Source: Streptomyces sp. Ru72 (GTDB lineage Bacteria; Actinomycetota; Actinomycetes; Streptomycetales; Streptomycetaceae). From it: DNA of 35,352 nt. The DNA lies in NCBI RefSeq assembly GCF_002920635.1, contig NZ_PQSR01000080.1:1-35352 (forward strand), given 5' to 3'. The notes under the pieces were generated by a model that made no database searches, had not been told where the DNA came from, and saw only the letters and a list, made by a program, of their open reading frames with translations. Made by a program: the position numbers and the translations under genes. Positions 23,361 to 31,855 of this stretch are shown piece after piece (the first letter of the stretch is position 1; every line of letters begins with the position of its first letter).

Positions 23361-24895
23361 GCTGCTCCTTCGGCGGGCGGGGTGACGGCCCTGTCGTCCG
23401 TGTCGTGCACAGCCGACAGCAGGGCCTGTTCCGTGAGGTCGGCGCCGGACAGTTCGCCGACGATCCGGCCGCCGGCGACGATCAGGCACCGGTCGGCGAG
23501 TGCGACGACCTCCTCGGGGTCGCTGGAGGCGAACAGCACGGCCGTGCCCCGTTCGTCGGCCAGTTCCGACACCGTCCGGTAGATCTCCTGCCGGGCGCCG
23601 ACGTCGACACCCTGGGTCGGCTCGTCGAGCAGCAGTACCTCCACGTGCCGCGCCTCGTTGATCCACCGACCGAGCACGAGCTTCTGCTGGTTGCCGCCGG
23701 AGAACGCGCCGCCCGGCAGGCGCGGGCGGACGGGGCGCAGCCCGACGGCGTGGGCGAGCGAGTGGAAGACGCGCCGTTCGGCGCCCAGCGCCCGCAGCCC
23801 GGAGCGGGCAAGGGGCCGGATCGAGGGCAGCAGTACGTTGTCCTGCGCGCTGAGGACGGGGAAGAGGGCCTGCGCCCGCCGGTCCGCCGGGACCAGGGCG
23901 ATCCCGGCGGCGAGTGCCTGGGCGGGGCGGGCCGGTGCAACGGTGCGCTCTGCGATCCGCATCGTCCCGCCCGAAGCGCGGCGTCGGCCGAAGAGGGTCT
24001 CCAGGATGCGTGTCCGTCCGGAGCCGATGAGTCCGAACAGTCCGACGCGCTCCCCTTCGCCGACCGTCAGGCTGAGGGGCCCGAAGCCGGGGCCGTGCAG
24101 GCCCTCGACGGAGAGGCGGGCCGGGCCGGGGGTACGTCCGGGTGCGGACGGGCGTTCGGCGACCTCTTGGTGCGGGCGGCCGGCGATCGCTGCGACCAGG
24201 TCGGACCGCGTGTGCCCGGCCGTGTCGGAGTGGTGGACGACCCGGCCGTCGCGCATCACGGTGACCGCGTCCGCGAGGCGCTCGACCTCCGACAGCAGGT
24301 GGGTGACGTAGACGATGGCCAGCCCCTGGGTGCGCAGGTCCTCGACCCGTTCGGCCAGGGCGTCGCTCTCGGCGCCGGACAGCGCGGCGGTCGGCTCGTC
24401 CAGGACCAGTACGGAGGCGCTGCGGCTGAGGGCCTTGGCGATCTCCACCAACTGCCGCTGGCCCATGGGCAGGTCGCCCACGCGGTCACGTGGGGAGCAG
24501 GTGGCGGCCACTCGCCGAAGCAGCCCGGCCGCCACCTCCTCCTGGGCTCGACGGTCGATGCGGCCGTGCCGGGTCCACTCCTGGCCGAGGAAGATGTTCT
24601 CCGCGACCGTGAGCGCGTCGACCACGCTCAGTGTCTGGTAGATGACCGCCACGCCCGCGGCGATCGACTCGCGCGGGGTCAGCCGGGTGTGGGGCGTGCC
24701 GCCGATCTCGATCGTGCCGGAGTCGGGCGGGAAGGCGCCGCCCAGGCACTTGATGAGGGTGGACTTGCCGGCGCCGTTGTGGCCGAGCAGGGCGTGTATG
24801 TGTCCGGCCGGGACGGTGAGGTCCACGCCGTCCAGTGCCCTGACTCCGCCGAAGGACTTGGTCAGCCTGCGGATGCGGAGGTTGGTGGTGGTCAT
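23357..24895 (-). CDS. Sugar-type ABC transporter double ATPase
   Basis: The 512-residue ATPase has two ABC domains. The first has Walker A GHNGAGKST (38-46), signature LPMGQRQLVEIAKAL (142-156, with PMGQ in place of LSGGQ) and Walker B VLVLDEPTA (162-170). The second has a degenerate P-loop GLIGSGRTR, signature FSGGNQQKLVLGRW and Walker B VLLLDEPTQGVD. This asymmetry is normal for RbsA/MglA-type importers. It lies between the binding-protein gene (8-bp gap) and the permease gene (4-bp overlap), so all three are one transcript. The ligand is unknown; this family also carries nucleosides, autoinducer-like and aromatic sugars. Confidence 0.93.
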   Translation of the reverse strand: MTTTNLRIRRLTKSFGGVRALDGVDLTVPAGHIHALLGHNGAGKSTLIKCLGGAFPPDSGTIEIGGTPHTRLTPRESIAAGVAVIYQTLSVVDALTVAENIFLGQEWTRHGRIDRRAQEEVAAGLLRRVAATCSPRDRVGDLPMGQRQLVEIAKALSRSASVLVLDEPTAALSGAESDALAERVEDLRTQGLAIVYVTHLLSEVERLADAVTVMRDGRVVHHSDTAGHTRSDLVAAIAGRPHQEVAERPSAPGRTPGPARLSVEGLHGPGFGPLSLTVGEGERVGLFGLIGSGRTRILETLFGRRRASGGTMRIAERTVAPARPAQALAAGIALVPADRRAQALFPVLSAQDNVLLPSIRPLARSGLRALGAERRVFHSLAHAVGLRPVRPRLPGGAFSGGNQQKLVLGRWINEARHVEVLLLDEPTQGVDVGARQEIYRTVSELADERGTAVLFASSDPEEVVALADRCLIVAGGRIVGELSGADLTEQALLSAVHDTDDRAVTPPAEGAA

Positions 24896-24903
24896 GGCCG
24901 GCC

Positions 24904-25944
24904 TTACGCGTTCTGGGCGAGCAGCTCGTCGATCTTCACGGTGTCGCCGTGCTGGACGAGGGTGATCGGTACCTGGGCGCTGGGGTCGGCCTTGCCTGCG
25001 GCGACCGCGAGCGGGACGTCGATGATGGCCGAGGCGATGTCGTCGGGCGCGAGGGCGGCCGACGCCCGGTAGAAGGTGCCCTGCTTGACGGCGAGGAGGG
25101 AGGGGGCGGCACCGTCCTGCCCGCCGACGAAGGTCTTCGCGTCGTCCTTGGCGCGCCCCGCCTGCTGGAACGCCTTGAACGCGCCGTACGCGGCGGCGTC
25201 CGTGACGCCGAGGACGATGTTGAGGTCGGGGTGCTTGGCGAGGACGGCCTTGGCCTTCGACAGGCCGGTGTCGGGGTCGATGGCCTGTTCCTGGGCGACC
25301 ACGTCGACGCCGGGGGCGGCCTTGGTGAAGGCGTCGACCATGCCCTTGGTGCGCTCGCGGCCCAGTTCGATGGTGCTGTCGGTGAGGAAGGCGATCTTGC
25401 CCTTGCCGCCGAGGTTCTCCGTGGCCCACTTCGCCGCCGCCTCGCCGAGCAGCGTTCCGCCCTTGCTGAAGCTGAACTGGATGTCGGCACTCTGATGGTG
25501 CAGGCTGCCGCCGTACGTCACCCAGATCAGGCCGGCGTCCAGGGCCTGCCGGGCGATCGGCTCGGCGGCCTCGAAGACCATCGGGAACGACACGATCGCG
25601 GGGACTTTCTGGGAGACCCAGGTGTTGAGGTTGGTGGCCTGGGTGTCGGCGCTCGCGTTGTCGCTCGTGGTCAGCAGGGAGATGCCGTGCTTCTTCGCCC
25701 CGGCCGTGGAGAGCTTGACGAGCGTGGAGTACAGCGGGAGCTGGGTGAAGGGATAGTCCAGCCCGATCTTCGTCAGCTTCCTGCCGCCCGCGGCGGATGC
25801 CGAGGACTTGGCCGAGGCGGACGTGCTCGCCGGAGCGGAACAGCCGGCGGCGGTCAACGCCGTGGTGGCGAAGGCGCCGGCGGACAGGGCGAGGAACCGT
25901 CTGCGGGAGGCGGACGGGCCGGTGACGTACTCAGGTGAGATCAT
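24904..25944 (-). CDS. Twin-arginine lipoprotein substrate-binding protein of the ABC importer
   Basis: The 346-residue product has a Tat motif (SRRRFLALSAGAFATTALTA, Arg14-16) and a lipobox (TAAGC, Cys35), so it is exported folded and anchored by lipid. After a Ser/Ala linker the periplasmic-binding-protein fold (peripla_BP_4, ribose-type) is seen: LTKIGLDYPFTQLPLYSTLV, NTWVSQKVPAIVSFPMVFEA, GGKGKIAFLTDSTIELGRER and LNIVLGVTDAAAYGAFKAFQ. It captures the substrate and delivers it to the permease. First gene of the operon, divergent from the LuxR regulator; a CCAAACGA site lies between them. Confidence 0.93.
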   Translation of the reverse strand: MISPEYVTGPSASRRRFLALSAGAFATTALTAAGCSAPASTSASAKSSASAAGGRKLTKIGLDYPFTQLPLYSTLVKLSTAGAKKHGISLLTTSDNASADTQATNLNTWVSQKVPAIVSFPMVFEAAEPIARQALDAGLIWVTYGGSLHHQSADIQFSFSKGGTLLGEAAAKWATENLGGKGKIAFLTDSTIELGRERTKGMVDAFTKAAPGVDVVAQEQAIDPDTGLSKAKAVLAKHPDLNIVLGVTDAAAYGAFKAFQQAGRAKDDAKTFVGGQDGAAPSLLAVKQGTFYRASAALAPDDIASAIIDVPLAVAAGKADPSAQVPITLVQHGDTVKIDELLAQNA

Positions 25945-26164
25945 GGCGGGGCTCTCCGAAAGGCGGGCCCGCGCGAGCCGCGGGCGACCTGCTGCCGAGG
26001 GGTGTGCCGGACAGGAAAGCCCCCGGGGCCGTCGCGCCGCCATCCGTAGAAATACCGATCGGGTTCGGCGCCGGCGTGCCGATCGGGTCCGCCACCGTCG
26101 CGCCGCGGGTCCGATTCCGTCACGGAAGCCGTGAACACCTTGTCGGTGTGGGGGGCTCACCATA

Positions 26165-26184
26165 TTGTTGGGGACCAAACGACA
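26165..26184. promoter_or_regulatory. CCAAACGA-type operator, site A
   Basis: TTGTTGGGGACCAAACGACA lies between the divergent ABC-operon and LuxR starts. Its right half, CCAAACGA (26175-26182), recurs upstream of the MarR/LLM, ALDH and APC genes. See the finding on the shared site. Confidence 0.5.
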
Positions 26185-26212
26185 TACGGTCGTCCCGGGC
26201 CCGGAGGCTCGC

Positions 26213-27235
26213 ATGCTCAGCCACCACCACATCGCGGCGGCCACCCGCATCGGCATGCTCACCCGCGAACGCGACACGGCTTCGGCCTGTGCCGAGGCGC
26301 TGCGCGAACTCGCCCGCGCGCTTCCGCTGGACGCGGCGACGCTGCTCACGCTCGACCCGCTCACCGGCGCTCACGTCCAGGTGGCGGGCATCGGCTACAC
26401 CGCCGAGCGCTCCCAGGCCCTGGCCGCCGAGTTCGTCGCGACCCCGTGGTACCGCAACGTCGTACGACAGGAGCTGCCGCCGTCCATTTCGGAGGACACC
26501 GCCGACGGCCCGGGCACCCGGTTCCGGCAGGGCTGGTTCTACGCCGAGCGGGTCCGGCCTGCCGGGTTCCGGGACGGGGTGACCGGCGCGCTTCGGCACG
26601 GGGGCCGTCTCGTCGGCCTCGTCCACCTGTCCACGGAGGACGCGGACGCCTACGACACCGAGGCTCGCCGACTGCTCGCCTCCGTCATGCCCGCCCTCGG
26701 GGCGCTCGCAGACCCGGTGCCGCACAGCGGCGACCTCTTGGAGGGTCCGGCCGAGGACAGCGCGGCGAGTCTGGTGACCGAGGGCGGAGTGATCGACCTG
26801 CCCGGGCGGGACCGCGCCCGGGTGCTGTGCGACGAGGCGTTCCGGCCGCTGCTACGGGCCTTCGCCGACACTGGCGGCCGACGACTGCGCCTGCTGTGGC
26901 CGGTGGAGGACACGTGGTACCGCGTCACCCTGCACCGGCGGCATTCCTGCCAGGGGCTCGTGGCGGGTGCCGTGCTGGTGGTCGAGACCCCGACCGAGCT
27001 GCCGTACGGTCTGAGCCCGCGTGAACTGGAGGTACTGACCCGGGCGGCCCTCGGACAGACCAACCAGGCCATCGCGGAGGCGCTGTTCCTGTCTCCGCGG
27101 ACCGTGCACACGCACGTGGAGCACCTGCTGCGCAAGACCGGCGCCGCCTCCCGCGCCGAGGCCACGGCTCTGGCGGTCCGCGACGGCCTGCTGCGCCCGG
27201 CCCCGGACGAGCTGGCCCGCTTCGTCGAGCGGTGA
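26213..27235 (+). CDS. GAF/LuxR-type transcriptional regulator
   Basis: ATG 26213, with GGAGG about 7 nt upstream, gives 340 residues. The N-terminal half looks GAF-like (LPLDAATLLTLDPLTGAHVQ; GRLVGLVHLSTEDADAYDTE). The C-terminus is a LuxR/FixJ helix-turn-helix over about 267-327: LSPRELEVLTRAALGQTNQA, IAEALFLSPRTVHTHVEHLL, RKTGAASRAEATALAVRDGL. It lies divergent to the binding-protein gene and probably activates or tunes the transporter operon in response to a small molecule sensed by the GAF part. TTG 26165 is an unlikely alternative start. Confidence 0.9.
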   Translation: MLSHHHIAAATRIGMLTRERDTASACAEALRELARALPLDAATLLTLDPLTGAHVQVAGIGYTAERSQALAAEFVATPWYRNVVRQELPPSISEDTADGPGTRFRQGWFYAERVRPAGFRDGVTGALRHGGRLVGLVHLSTEDADAYDTEARRLLASVMPALGALADPVPHSGDLLEGPAEDSAASLVTEGGVIDLPGRDRARVLCDEAFRPLLRAFADTGGRRLRLLWPVEDTWYRVTLHRRHSCQGLVAGAVLVVETPTELPYGLSPRELEVLTRAALGQTNQAIAEALFLSPRTVHTHVEHLLRKTGAASRAEATALAVRDGLLRPAPDELARFVER

Positions 27236-27270
27236 CCGGCCGGCCGGGGCCCCGCGCCGCATGCGACGGA

Positions 27271-28218
27271 CTACGCGGTCATCGCCTCCACGCGCCGCAT
27301 GACCTCGCGGCAGAAGGTTCCGATGCCGTCGGGGTCGTCGATGAACTGGTTCGGCTTGACGCAGAAGGTGGTGAAGCCGAGCTCCATCTGCTCGGGGATG
27401 GCGGCCAGGGCAGCACCGAGGTCGGCCGGTGCGTGGTCGTCGGGGAAGACGGCCTGGGTGCCGCCGATCATCTCCAGGTCGGCGATGTCGCGTCCGGCCT
27501 CCGCCATGGCGTCCTTGAGCACCTGCAGGTCCTCGGGCGTGGGTCGGCCGAGCGGGTGGAAGCCGTGCCCGTACGACACGAGGCGCCGTAGCAGCGGGCC
27601 GTGCACGCGCTGTCCGCCGAACCACAGTCGCGGGCCGTCGGGGCGGTACGCCTTGGGCTCGAAGTAGACGTCACGGAAGGGATAGTGCTCGCCGTCATGC
27701 GAGATGGGGGACGGTCCCCACGCCTTCGCCCAGACCTGCAGGTGCTCGTCCAGAAGCCGCCCACGCTCACCGAACGGCACACCCAGGGCCTCGTACTCGT
27801 CCCTGCTCCAGCTCACCGTGGGCTGCACCACCAGGCGCCCCTCGCTGAGCAGGTCCAGGGTGCCGAGCTCGCGGGCGAGCAGCAGGGGGTGGCGCAGCGG
27901 GGCGAGGACGGCCGCGGCGGCCAGCCGGAGGCGCGAGGTGACGGAGGCGATGGACGCGAGCAGGAGAAGGGAGTTCGGCCAGGGGGTGTACGGGTCCTGG
28001 TTGCCCGGGAGTGCGTACTCGCGGGGGTTGCCCATGATGCCGGCGGCCCCGGCATCCGGCCCCAGGACGATGTGTTCGCTGATCATCACCGCGTCGAAGC
28101 CGGCGTCCTCGGCCTCGCGGGCCCACCGTACGGCGGCGGGCAGGTCCGCCCGGCCGCCGGTCAGCGTCCAGTTCTCGCTCAGGACGAGCAGCATGCGGGG
28201 TGGGGTGGGGGTGGGCAT
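27271..28218 (-). CDS. LLM-class flavin-dependent oxidoreductase
   Basis: The 315-residue luciferase-like monooxygenase / F420-dependent oxidoreductase (TIGR03619-like) begins at ATG 28218 with GGAAGGA about 12 nt upstream. Motifs: MLLVLSENWTLTGGRADLPA; AREAEDAGFDAVMISEHIVL; SRLRLAAAAVLAPLRHPLLL; LDLLSEGRLVVQPTVSWSRD; ARELGTLDLLSEGR. These form the TIM barrel and FMN/F420 contacts. It could oxidise an amine, amide or thioether. Cofactor and substrate cannot be told from sequence. It is divergent from a MarR gene and shares its upstream site with the island. TTG 28236 is an alternative start. Confidence 0.9.
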   Translation of the reverse strand: MPTPTPPRMLLVLSENWTLTGGRADLPAAVRWAREAEDAGFDAVMISEHIVLGPDAGAAGIMGNPREYALPGNQDPYTPWPNSLLLLASIASVTSRLRLAAAAVLAPLRHPLLLARELGTLDLLSEGRLVVQPTVSWSRDEYEALGVPFGERGRLLDEHLQVWAKAWGPSPISHDGEHYPFRDVYFEPKAYRPDGPRLWFGGQRVHGPLLRRLVSYGHGFHPLGRPTPEDLQVLKDAMAEAGRDIADLEMIGGTQAVFPDDHAPADLGAALAAIPEQMELGFTTFCVKPNQFIDDPDGIGTFCREVMRRVEAMTA

Positions 28219-28280
28219 CGGTGGATGTCCTTCCAAGGGTTGGGGGTACGCCTGTCACCACGACCGGCGGGGAAACGTAC

Positions 28281-28300
28281 AATTTGGGGTCGAACGACTG
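28281..28300. promoter_or_regulatory. CCAAACGA-type operator, site B
   Basis: AATTTGGGGTCGAACGACTG lies between the LLM gene (minus) and the MarR gene (plus). It shares TTGGGG and AACGAC with site A at 26165 and is the weakest match to CCAAACGA (CGAACGA here). Confidence 0.45.
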
Positions 28301-28350
28301 GATGGGGGCGGGTCGGCCGCCCGGTTCGGCAAGCAGACACTGGAGGGTGC

Positions 28351-28923
28351 GTGCCCGGCCATCGATCCATTACCGAAGTCGAGAAGCTCGCCGCGGCGAA
28401 GCTCGGCGGTTTCCCGATCCGCCGGGACCAGATGGCGGCCGTCGCGAACATCTACCGGGCCGCCTCCGCGGTGCGGCAGCACCTGGAGAACTCCGTCCTG
28501 CGCGACTCGGACCTGACCTGGACGGCCTTCGTGGTGCTGTGGGTGGTGTGGGTGTGGGGCGAGTCGGAGACCCGGCACGTGGCGGAGGAAGCAGGGATCT
28601 CCAAGGGCACGCTCACCGGTGTCTCGCGCACCCTGGAGTCGCGCGGACTGCTGCGCCGGGCCGGCCATCCCACTGACGGGCGGCTGGTGTTGCTCAGCCT
28701 CACCGACGAGGGTGAGGCGTTCATGCAACGGGTGTTCCCGGCGTTCAACGAGGAGGAGGCCTTCGTCACCGCCCGCCTCAGCGACACCGAGTGCCGCAGT
28801 CTCGCCGAAGGGTTGCGCAGCGTCGTACTCCAGGTCGAGGAGCACGGCGAGGAGCGCCGGCAGGCCCTTCTGAACGGCGCCGAGCCCACGCCCCGCCGCA
28901 GCGGCCGCCGCGCCAAGGGCTGA
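28351..28923 (+). CDS. MarR family transcriptional regulator
   Basis: GTG 28351, with GGAGG at 28342-28346, gives 190 residues. The winged helix-turn-helix spans about 73-117: ETRHVAEEAGISKGTLTGVS, RTLESRGLLRRAGHPTDGRL, VLLSLTDEGE. It lies divergent to the LLM gene with the operator-like site B between them and is a good candidate for the regulator that reads the sites at 26165, 28281, 31136 and 33345. MarR proteins usually repress and are released by a pathway compound. Its stop is only 7 bp from the end of the convergent amidotransferase gene. Confidence 0.9.
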   Translation: MPGHRSITEVEKLAAAKLGGFPIRRDQMAAVANIYRAASAVRQHLENSVLRDSDLTWTAFVVLWVVWVWGESETRHVAEEAGISKGTLTGVSRTLESRGLLRRAGHPTDGRLVLLSLTDEGEAFMQRVFPAFNEEEAFVTARLSDTECRSLAEGLRSVVLQVEEHGEERRQALLNGAEPTPRRSGRRAKG

Positions 28924-28930
28924 GCGGGCA

Positions 28931-29629
28931 TCAGCTACCCGTCCGGGCGGCCCGCACCAGCACGTCGAAGAAACCCTGCTGGGCCGGGTCGGCGTGCGCG
29001 GTGTCCTCGGGGTGCCACTGCACGGCCGTGAACCAGCCGTGCGCGCCGGGGAGTTCGAGCGCCTCGACCGTACCGTCCGCCGCCCTCGCGGTCGCCCGAA
29101 GGCCGTCGCCCAGGCGGTCCACCCTCTGGTGGTGGAAGCAGGACGCCTCCACCTTCTCCGCTCCCGCCGCTTCGGCGGCCACCGATCCGGCCTCCAGCGC
29201 GACGGGGTGCACGACGTGCCGGTGCTCGCGCTCCGGGCCGCCCATGTCCTGCTCCAGGGTGCCGCCGAGGGCGACGTTGACGACCTGCAGACCGCGGCAG
29301 ATCGCCAGCAGCGGCAGTCCGAGGTGCAGGGCCTGCCGGGCGACTTCGAGGTCGAAGGTGTCCTGGAGGTCGTCCACGTCGTAGACGCTGTCGTGGGTGT
29401 CCGGCGCGCCGTAGCGGTGCGGGGCGAGGTCGCCCCCGCCGGGGAGCAGGACGCCGTCGAAGCGGGACAGCCGGGAGGCGACCTCGGCGTCGGCGGGGTG
29501 GATGCTCACCGGCTCTCCGCCGGCCCGCCAGACGGCCTCGACGAGGGCGCGGGCGTTGACCTCGGCGGCGAACCGCAGGGCTGAGGTGGTGGCCGAGAAG
29601 CGGGCCGGAATGGCGATCAGTGGTCTCAC
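28931..29629 (-). CDS. Gamma-glutamyl-GABA hydrolase-like class I amidotransferase
   Basis: The 232-residue product starts at GTG 29629, overlapping the aldehyde dehydrogenase stop as GTGA. Text: LIAIPARFSATTSALRFAAE; DGVLLPGGGDLAPHRYG; LLAICRGLQVVNVALGGTLE, with the catalytic Cys in CRG; HHQRVDRLGDG; VQWHPEDTAHADP with the His-Glu pair. This matches the PuuD/peptidase C26 group, which removes gamma-glutamyl groups from GABA-like intermediates. Coupling with an aldehyde dehydrogenase recalls the PuuC/PuuD pair of putrescine breakdown. The glutamylating ligase (PuuA) and oxidase (PuuB) are not in the window. Confidence 0.88.
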   Translation of the reverse strand: MRPLIAIPARFSATTSALRFAAEVNARALVEAVWRAGGEPVSIHPADAEVASRLSRFDGVLLPGGGDLAPHRYGAPDTHDSVYDVDDLQDTFDLEVARQALHLGLPLLAICRGLQVVNVALGGTLEQDMGGPEREHRHVVHPVALEAGSVAAEAAGAEKVEASCFHHQRVDRLGDGLRATARAADGTVEALELPGAHGWFTAVQWHPEDTAHADPAQQGFFDVLVRAARTGS

Positions 29630-31116
29630 AGCTGGATCCAGGTCGTCTTGAGCTCGGTGTACTTCTCGAGGGCGTGCACCGACTTGTCGCGGCCGTTGCC
29701 GGACTGCTTCATGCCGCCGAAGGGGACGGTGAGGTCGCCCTCCTCGTAGCAGTTGACCCAGACCGTGCCTGCCTTGAGCGCGCGCGAGACCTTGTGGGCG
29801 GTGGACAGGTCGGAGGTCCACAGGCCGGCGGCGAGGCCGTACTCGGTGGCGTTGGCGAGCCGTATCGCCTCGTCGAGGTCGTCGAAGGTCAGCACCGACA
29901 GGACGGGGCCGAAGATCTCCTCGCGGGCCAGCCGCATTGCGGGGTCCACGTGGTCGAAGACGGTCGGCTCCAGGAAGCTGCCTCCGGTGTCGTCGAGGGT
30001 GCGGGAGCCGCCCGTGAGCAGGCGGGCGCCCTCGGCCAGGCCGGCGGCGACGTGGTCCTGCACGCGCCGGAGGTGGCCTTCGCCGACCAGGGAACCCATC
30101 TCGGTCGCCGGGTCGAGGGGGTCGCCGATCCGCATCTCGCGCGCCCGTCGCACGATGGACTCGGTGACGCGTTCGGCGATGGAGGAGTGCACGAGCAGCC
30201 GGGAGGGTGCGGTGCACATCTCCCCCTGGTTGAAGAAGATGCCCCACGCGGCGGTGGCGGCGGCTTTTCCCAGGTCCGGGGCGTCCGGGAGGACGATGTT
30301 GGGCGACTTGCCGCCCAGCTCGAGCCAGACGCGCTTGAGGTTGGAGTCGGCCGAGTAGCGCAGGAAGTGGCGGCCTACGGCGGTGGAGCCGGTGAAGGCC
30401 AGGACGTCGACGTCCGGGTGCAGGCCGAGGGCCCGTCCGGCCACCGGCCCCTTGCCGCCCACGACGTTGAGCACGCCCGGCGGGAGCCCGGCCTCGGTCG
30501 CGATCCGGCCCAGCAGCAGCGCGGACAGGGGCGAGTTCTCCGACGGCTTCAGTACGACCGTGCAGCCGGCCGCCAGCGCCGGAGCCACCTTCCAGCCGGC
30601 CAGCGTCAGCGGGAAGTTCCACGGGACGACGGCGCCGACCACACCGGCGGGCTCCCGTGTGATCAGCGCGAGGGCATCCGGCGCCGTGTGGGGGGAGGAG
30701 TCGGTGACCTTGTCGGCCAACTGGCCGTACCAGCGGAAGGTGTTGATGACCGCACGGAGCTCGATCCCGTACGCGTCGGTGATGGGCTTTCCCATCTCCA
30801 GACTGACGGTCAGCGCGAGTTCCGCCCGCCGCTCCTGGAGCAGGTCGGCGATGCGCAGCAGGATCCGGCCCCGCTCCGCGGGCGCGAGGCGCGGCCACGG
30901 TCCGGTGTCGAAGGCCCGGCGGGCGGCGGACACCGCCGCGTCCACCTCGGCGGTTCCCCCGTCGGCGACCTCGCTGAGCTCCTGACCGTCACGGGGTGAG
31001 ACGGCGGTGAAGGTCGCCCCTCCACCGCCCTCGTCGGCGCCGTCGATGTGATGGGCGCCGGACAGGACCAGGGACTTGGCTCGGCTCAGCCATTCCTCGT
31101 GGGTGACGTCCAGCAT
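29626..31116 (-). CDS. Aldehyde dehydrogenase (PuuC-like)
   Basis: The 496-residue NAD(P)-dependent aldehyde dehydrogenase has a complete catalytic set: Asn167 in VVPWNFPLTLAGWKVAPAL, Gly motif FTGSTAVG (241-248), Glu266 in VWLELGGKSP, Cys301 in NQGEMCTAPSRLL and the EEIFGPVLSVLTFDD motif. It oxidises an aldehyde to the acid. Partnership with a gamma-glutamyl-GABA hydrolase suggests a gamma-glutamyl-aminoaldehyde, as in PuuC, but betaine-aldehyde-like substrates are also possible. ATG 31116 has GGAGG just upstream. Stop and the next start overlap (GTGA). Site C lies about 20 bp upstream of the start. Confidence 0.93.
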   Translation of the reverse strand: MLDVTHEEWLSRAKSLVLSGAHHIDGADEGGGGATFTAVSPRDGQELSEVADGGTAEVDAAVSAARRAFDTGPWPRLAPAERGRILLRIADLLQERRAELALTVSLEMGKPITDAYGIELRAVINTFRWYGQLADKVTDSSPHTAPDALALITREPAGVVGAVVPWNFPLTLAGWKVAPALAAGCTVVLKPSENSPLSALLLGRIATEAGLPPGVLNVVGGKGPVAGRALGLHPDVDVLAFTGSTAVGRHFLRYSADSNLKRVWLELGGKSPNIVLPDAPDLGKAAATAAWGIFFNQGEMCTAPSRLLVHSSIAERVTESIVRRAREMRIGDPLDPATEMGSLVGEGHLRRVQDHVAAGLAEGARLLTGGSRTLDDTGGSFLEPTVFDHVDPAMRLAREEIFGPVLSVLTFDDLDEAIRLANATEYGLAAGLWTSDLSTAHKVSRALKAGTVWVNCYEEGDLTVPFGGMKQSGNGRDKSVHALEKYTELKTTWIQL

Positions 31117-31135
31117 GCGGGACCTCCAGTGAGAA

Positions 31136-31155
31136 TATTTGATCCCAAACGATAT
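31136..31155. promoter_or_regulatory. CCAAACGA-type operator, site C
   Basis: TATTTGATCCCAAACGATAT lies upstream of the aldehyde dehydrogenase start (minus gene). CCAAACGA is at 31145-31152, with the left half TATTTGAT forming an imperfect palindrome around it. Confidence 0.5.
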
Positions 31156-31233
31156 GGTGAGGCGGGGAGCCGGCACAAGGGCTCACGGCATCGATCCGGC
31201 GGGCCCGTGGGCCACGAGGAAAAGTGCGCCACC

Positions 31234-31470
31234 GTGCGTGCACTCGTCGTCCAGCACGATCATGTGACCGAGCCGGGGCTTGTCGGGGCCCCGCTCGCGC
31301 AGCGCGGATACGAGCTCACCGTCATGACGGTCGTACCCGAACACCGCCAGGGCATGACGTGATCCCGGCGAGCTGCTCACCGTCAGCCGGGACACGGAGC
31401 CGCGGCCCGGGTGAAAGCCCGTCGCCTGGTCGACGGATTCCTCGACCGGGCGGCGGGCGCGGACGGCTGA
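31234..31470 (+). pseudogene. Type 1 glutamine amidotransferase remnant with internal loss
   Basis: From GTG 31234 the plus strand reads VRALVVQHDHVTEPGLVGAP and LAQRGYELTVMTVVPEHRQ, the N-terminus of a GMP-synthase-like type 1 amidotransferase, ending at a TGA at 31362. At about 31420-31470 it reads ARRLVDGFLDRAAGADG to TGA, which looks like a matching C-terminal helix, but the Cys-His-Glu core between is missing. It is a deleted gene. The 385 bp beyond (31471-31855) has no gene; it holds an inverted repeat GACAGACGG / CCGTCTGTC (31528-31536, 31567-31575). Confidence 0.6.
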
Positions 31471-31855
31471 CGTCTCCCCCGTCCGCCTCGGCCGCCGGGG
31501 CCCAGGTCTGCGCTGCGGGCCCGGGCGGACAGACGGGGCAACCGGCGAGCGCCTTCCGGTCCGAGGCCGTCTGTCGCCCGGTGGCCTCGACGAGTGGGCG
31601 GCGCGCCGTCGGCCGACTGCTTGACGGTGCCGGTACAGCGAGCAGTTCGTGCAGGCGGCACCTGGCGTCGAGGTGGGCCATGTGCCGGCCGCTGGGTGGC
31701 AGCCCAGCGGCCGGATGCCAGGAAACAGGCCCCGCTGCCGTGGTCGGCCCGACCGGACAGCGCGCGCCGGCCGTGTCCGGTGCTCATGAAGTCCTCCGGA
31801 GTCGAGAAGACCGCGACGAGGTGAGTAAGGGGCTCGAGAAGCAGGCGAGTCGCAG

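Noticed and set aside
21093..23582. Very long plus-strand frame (829 codons) opposite the same genes
   Set aside because: Gly/Asp/Val-rich shadow of the amidohydrolase and permease reading frames.
23405..25072. Plus-strand frame of 555 codons opposite the ABC ATPase
   Set aside because: No family text; shadow of the well-supported ATPase gene.
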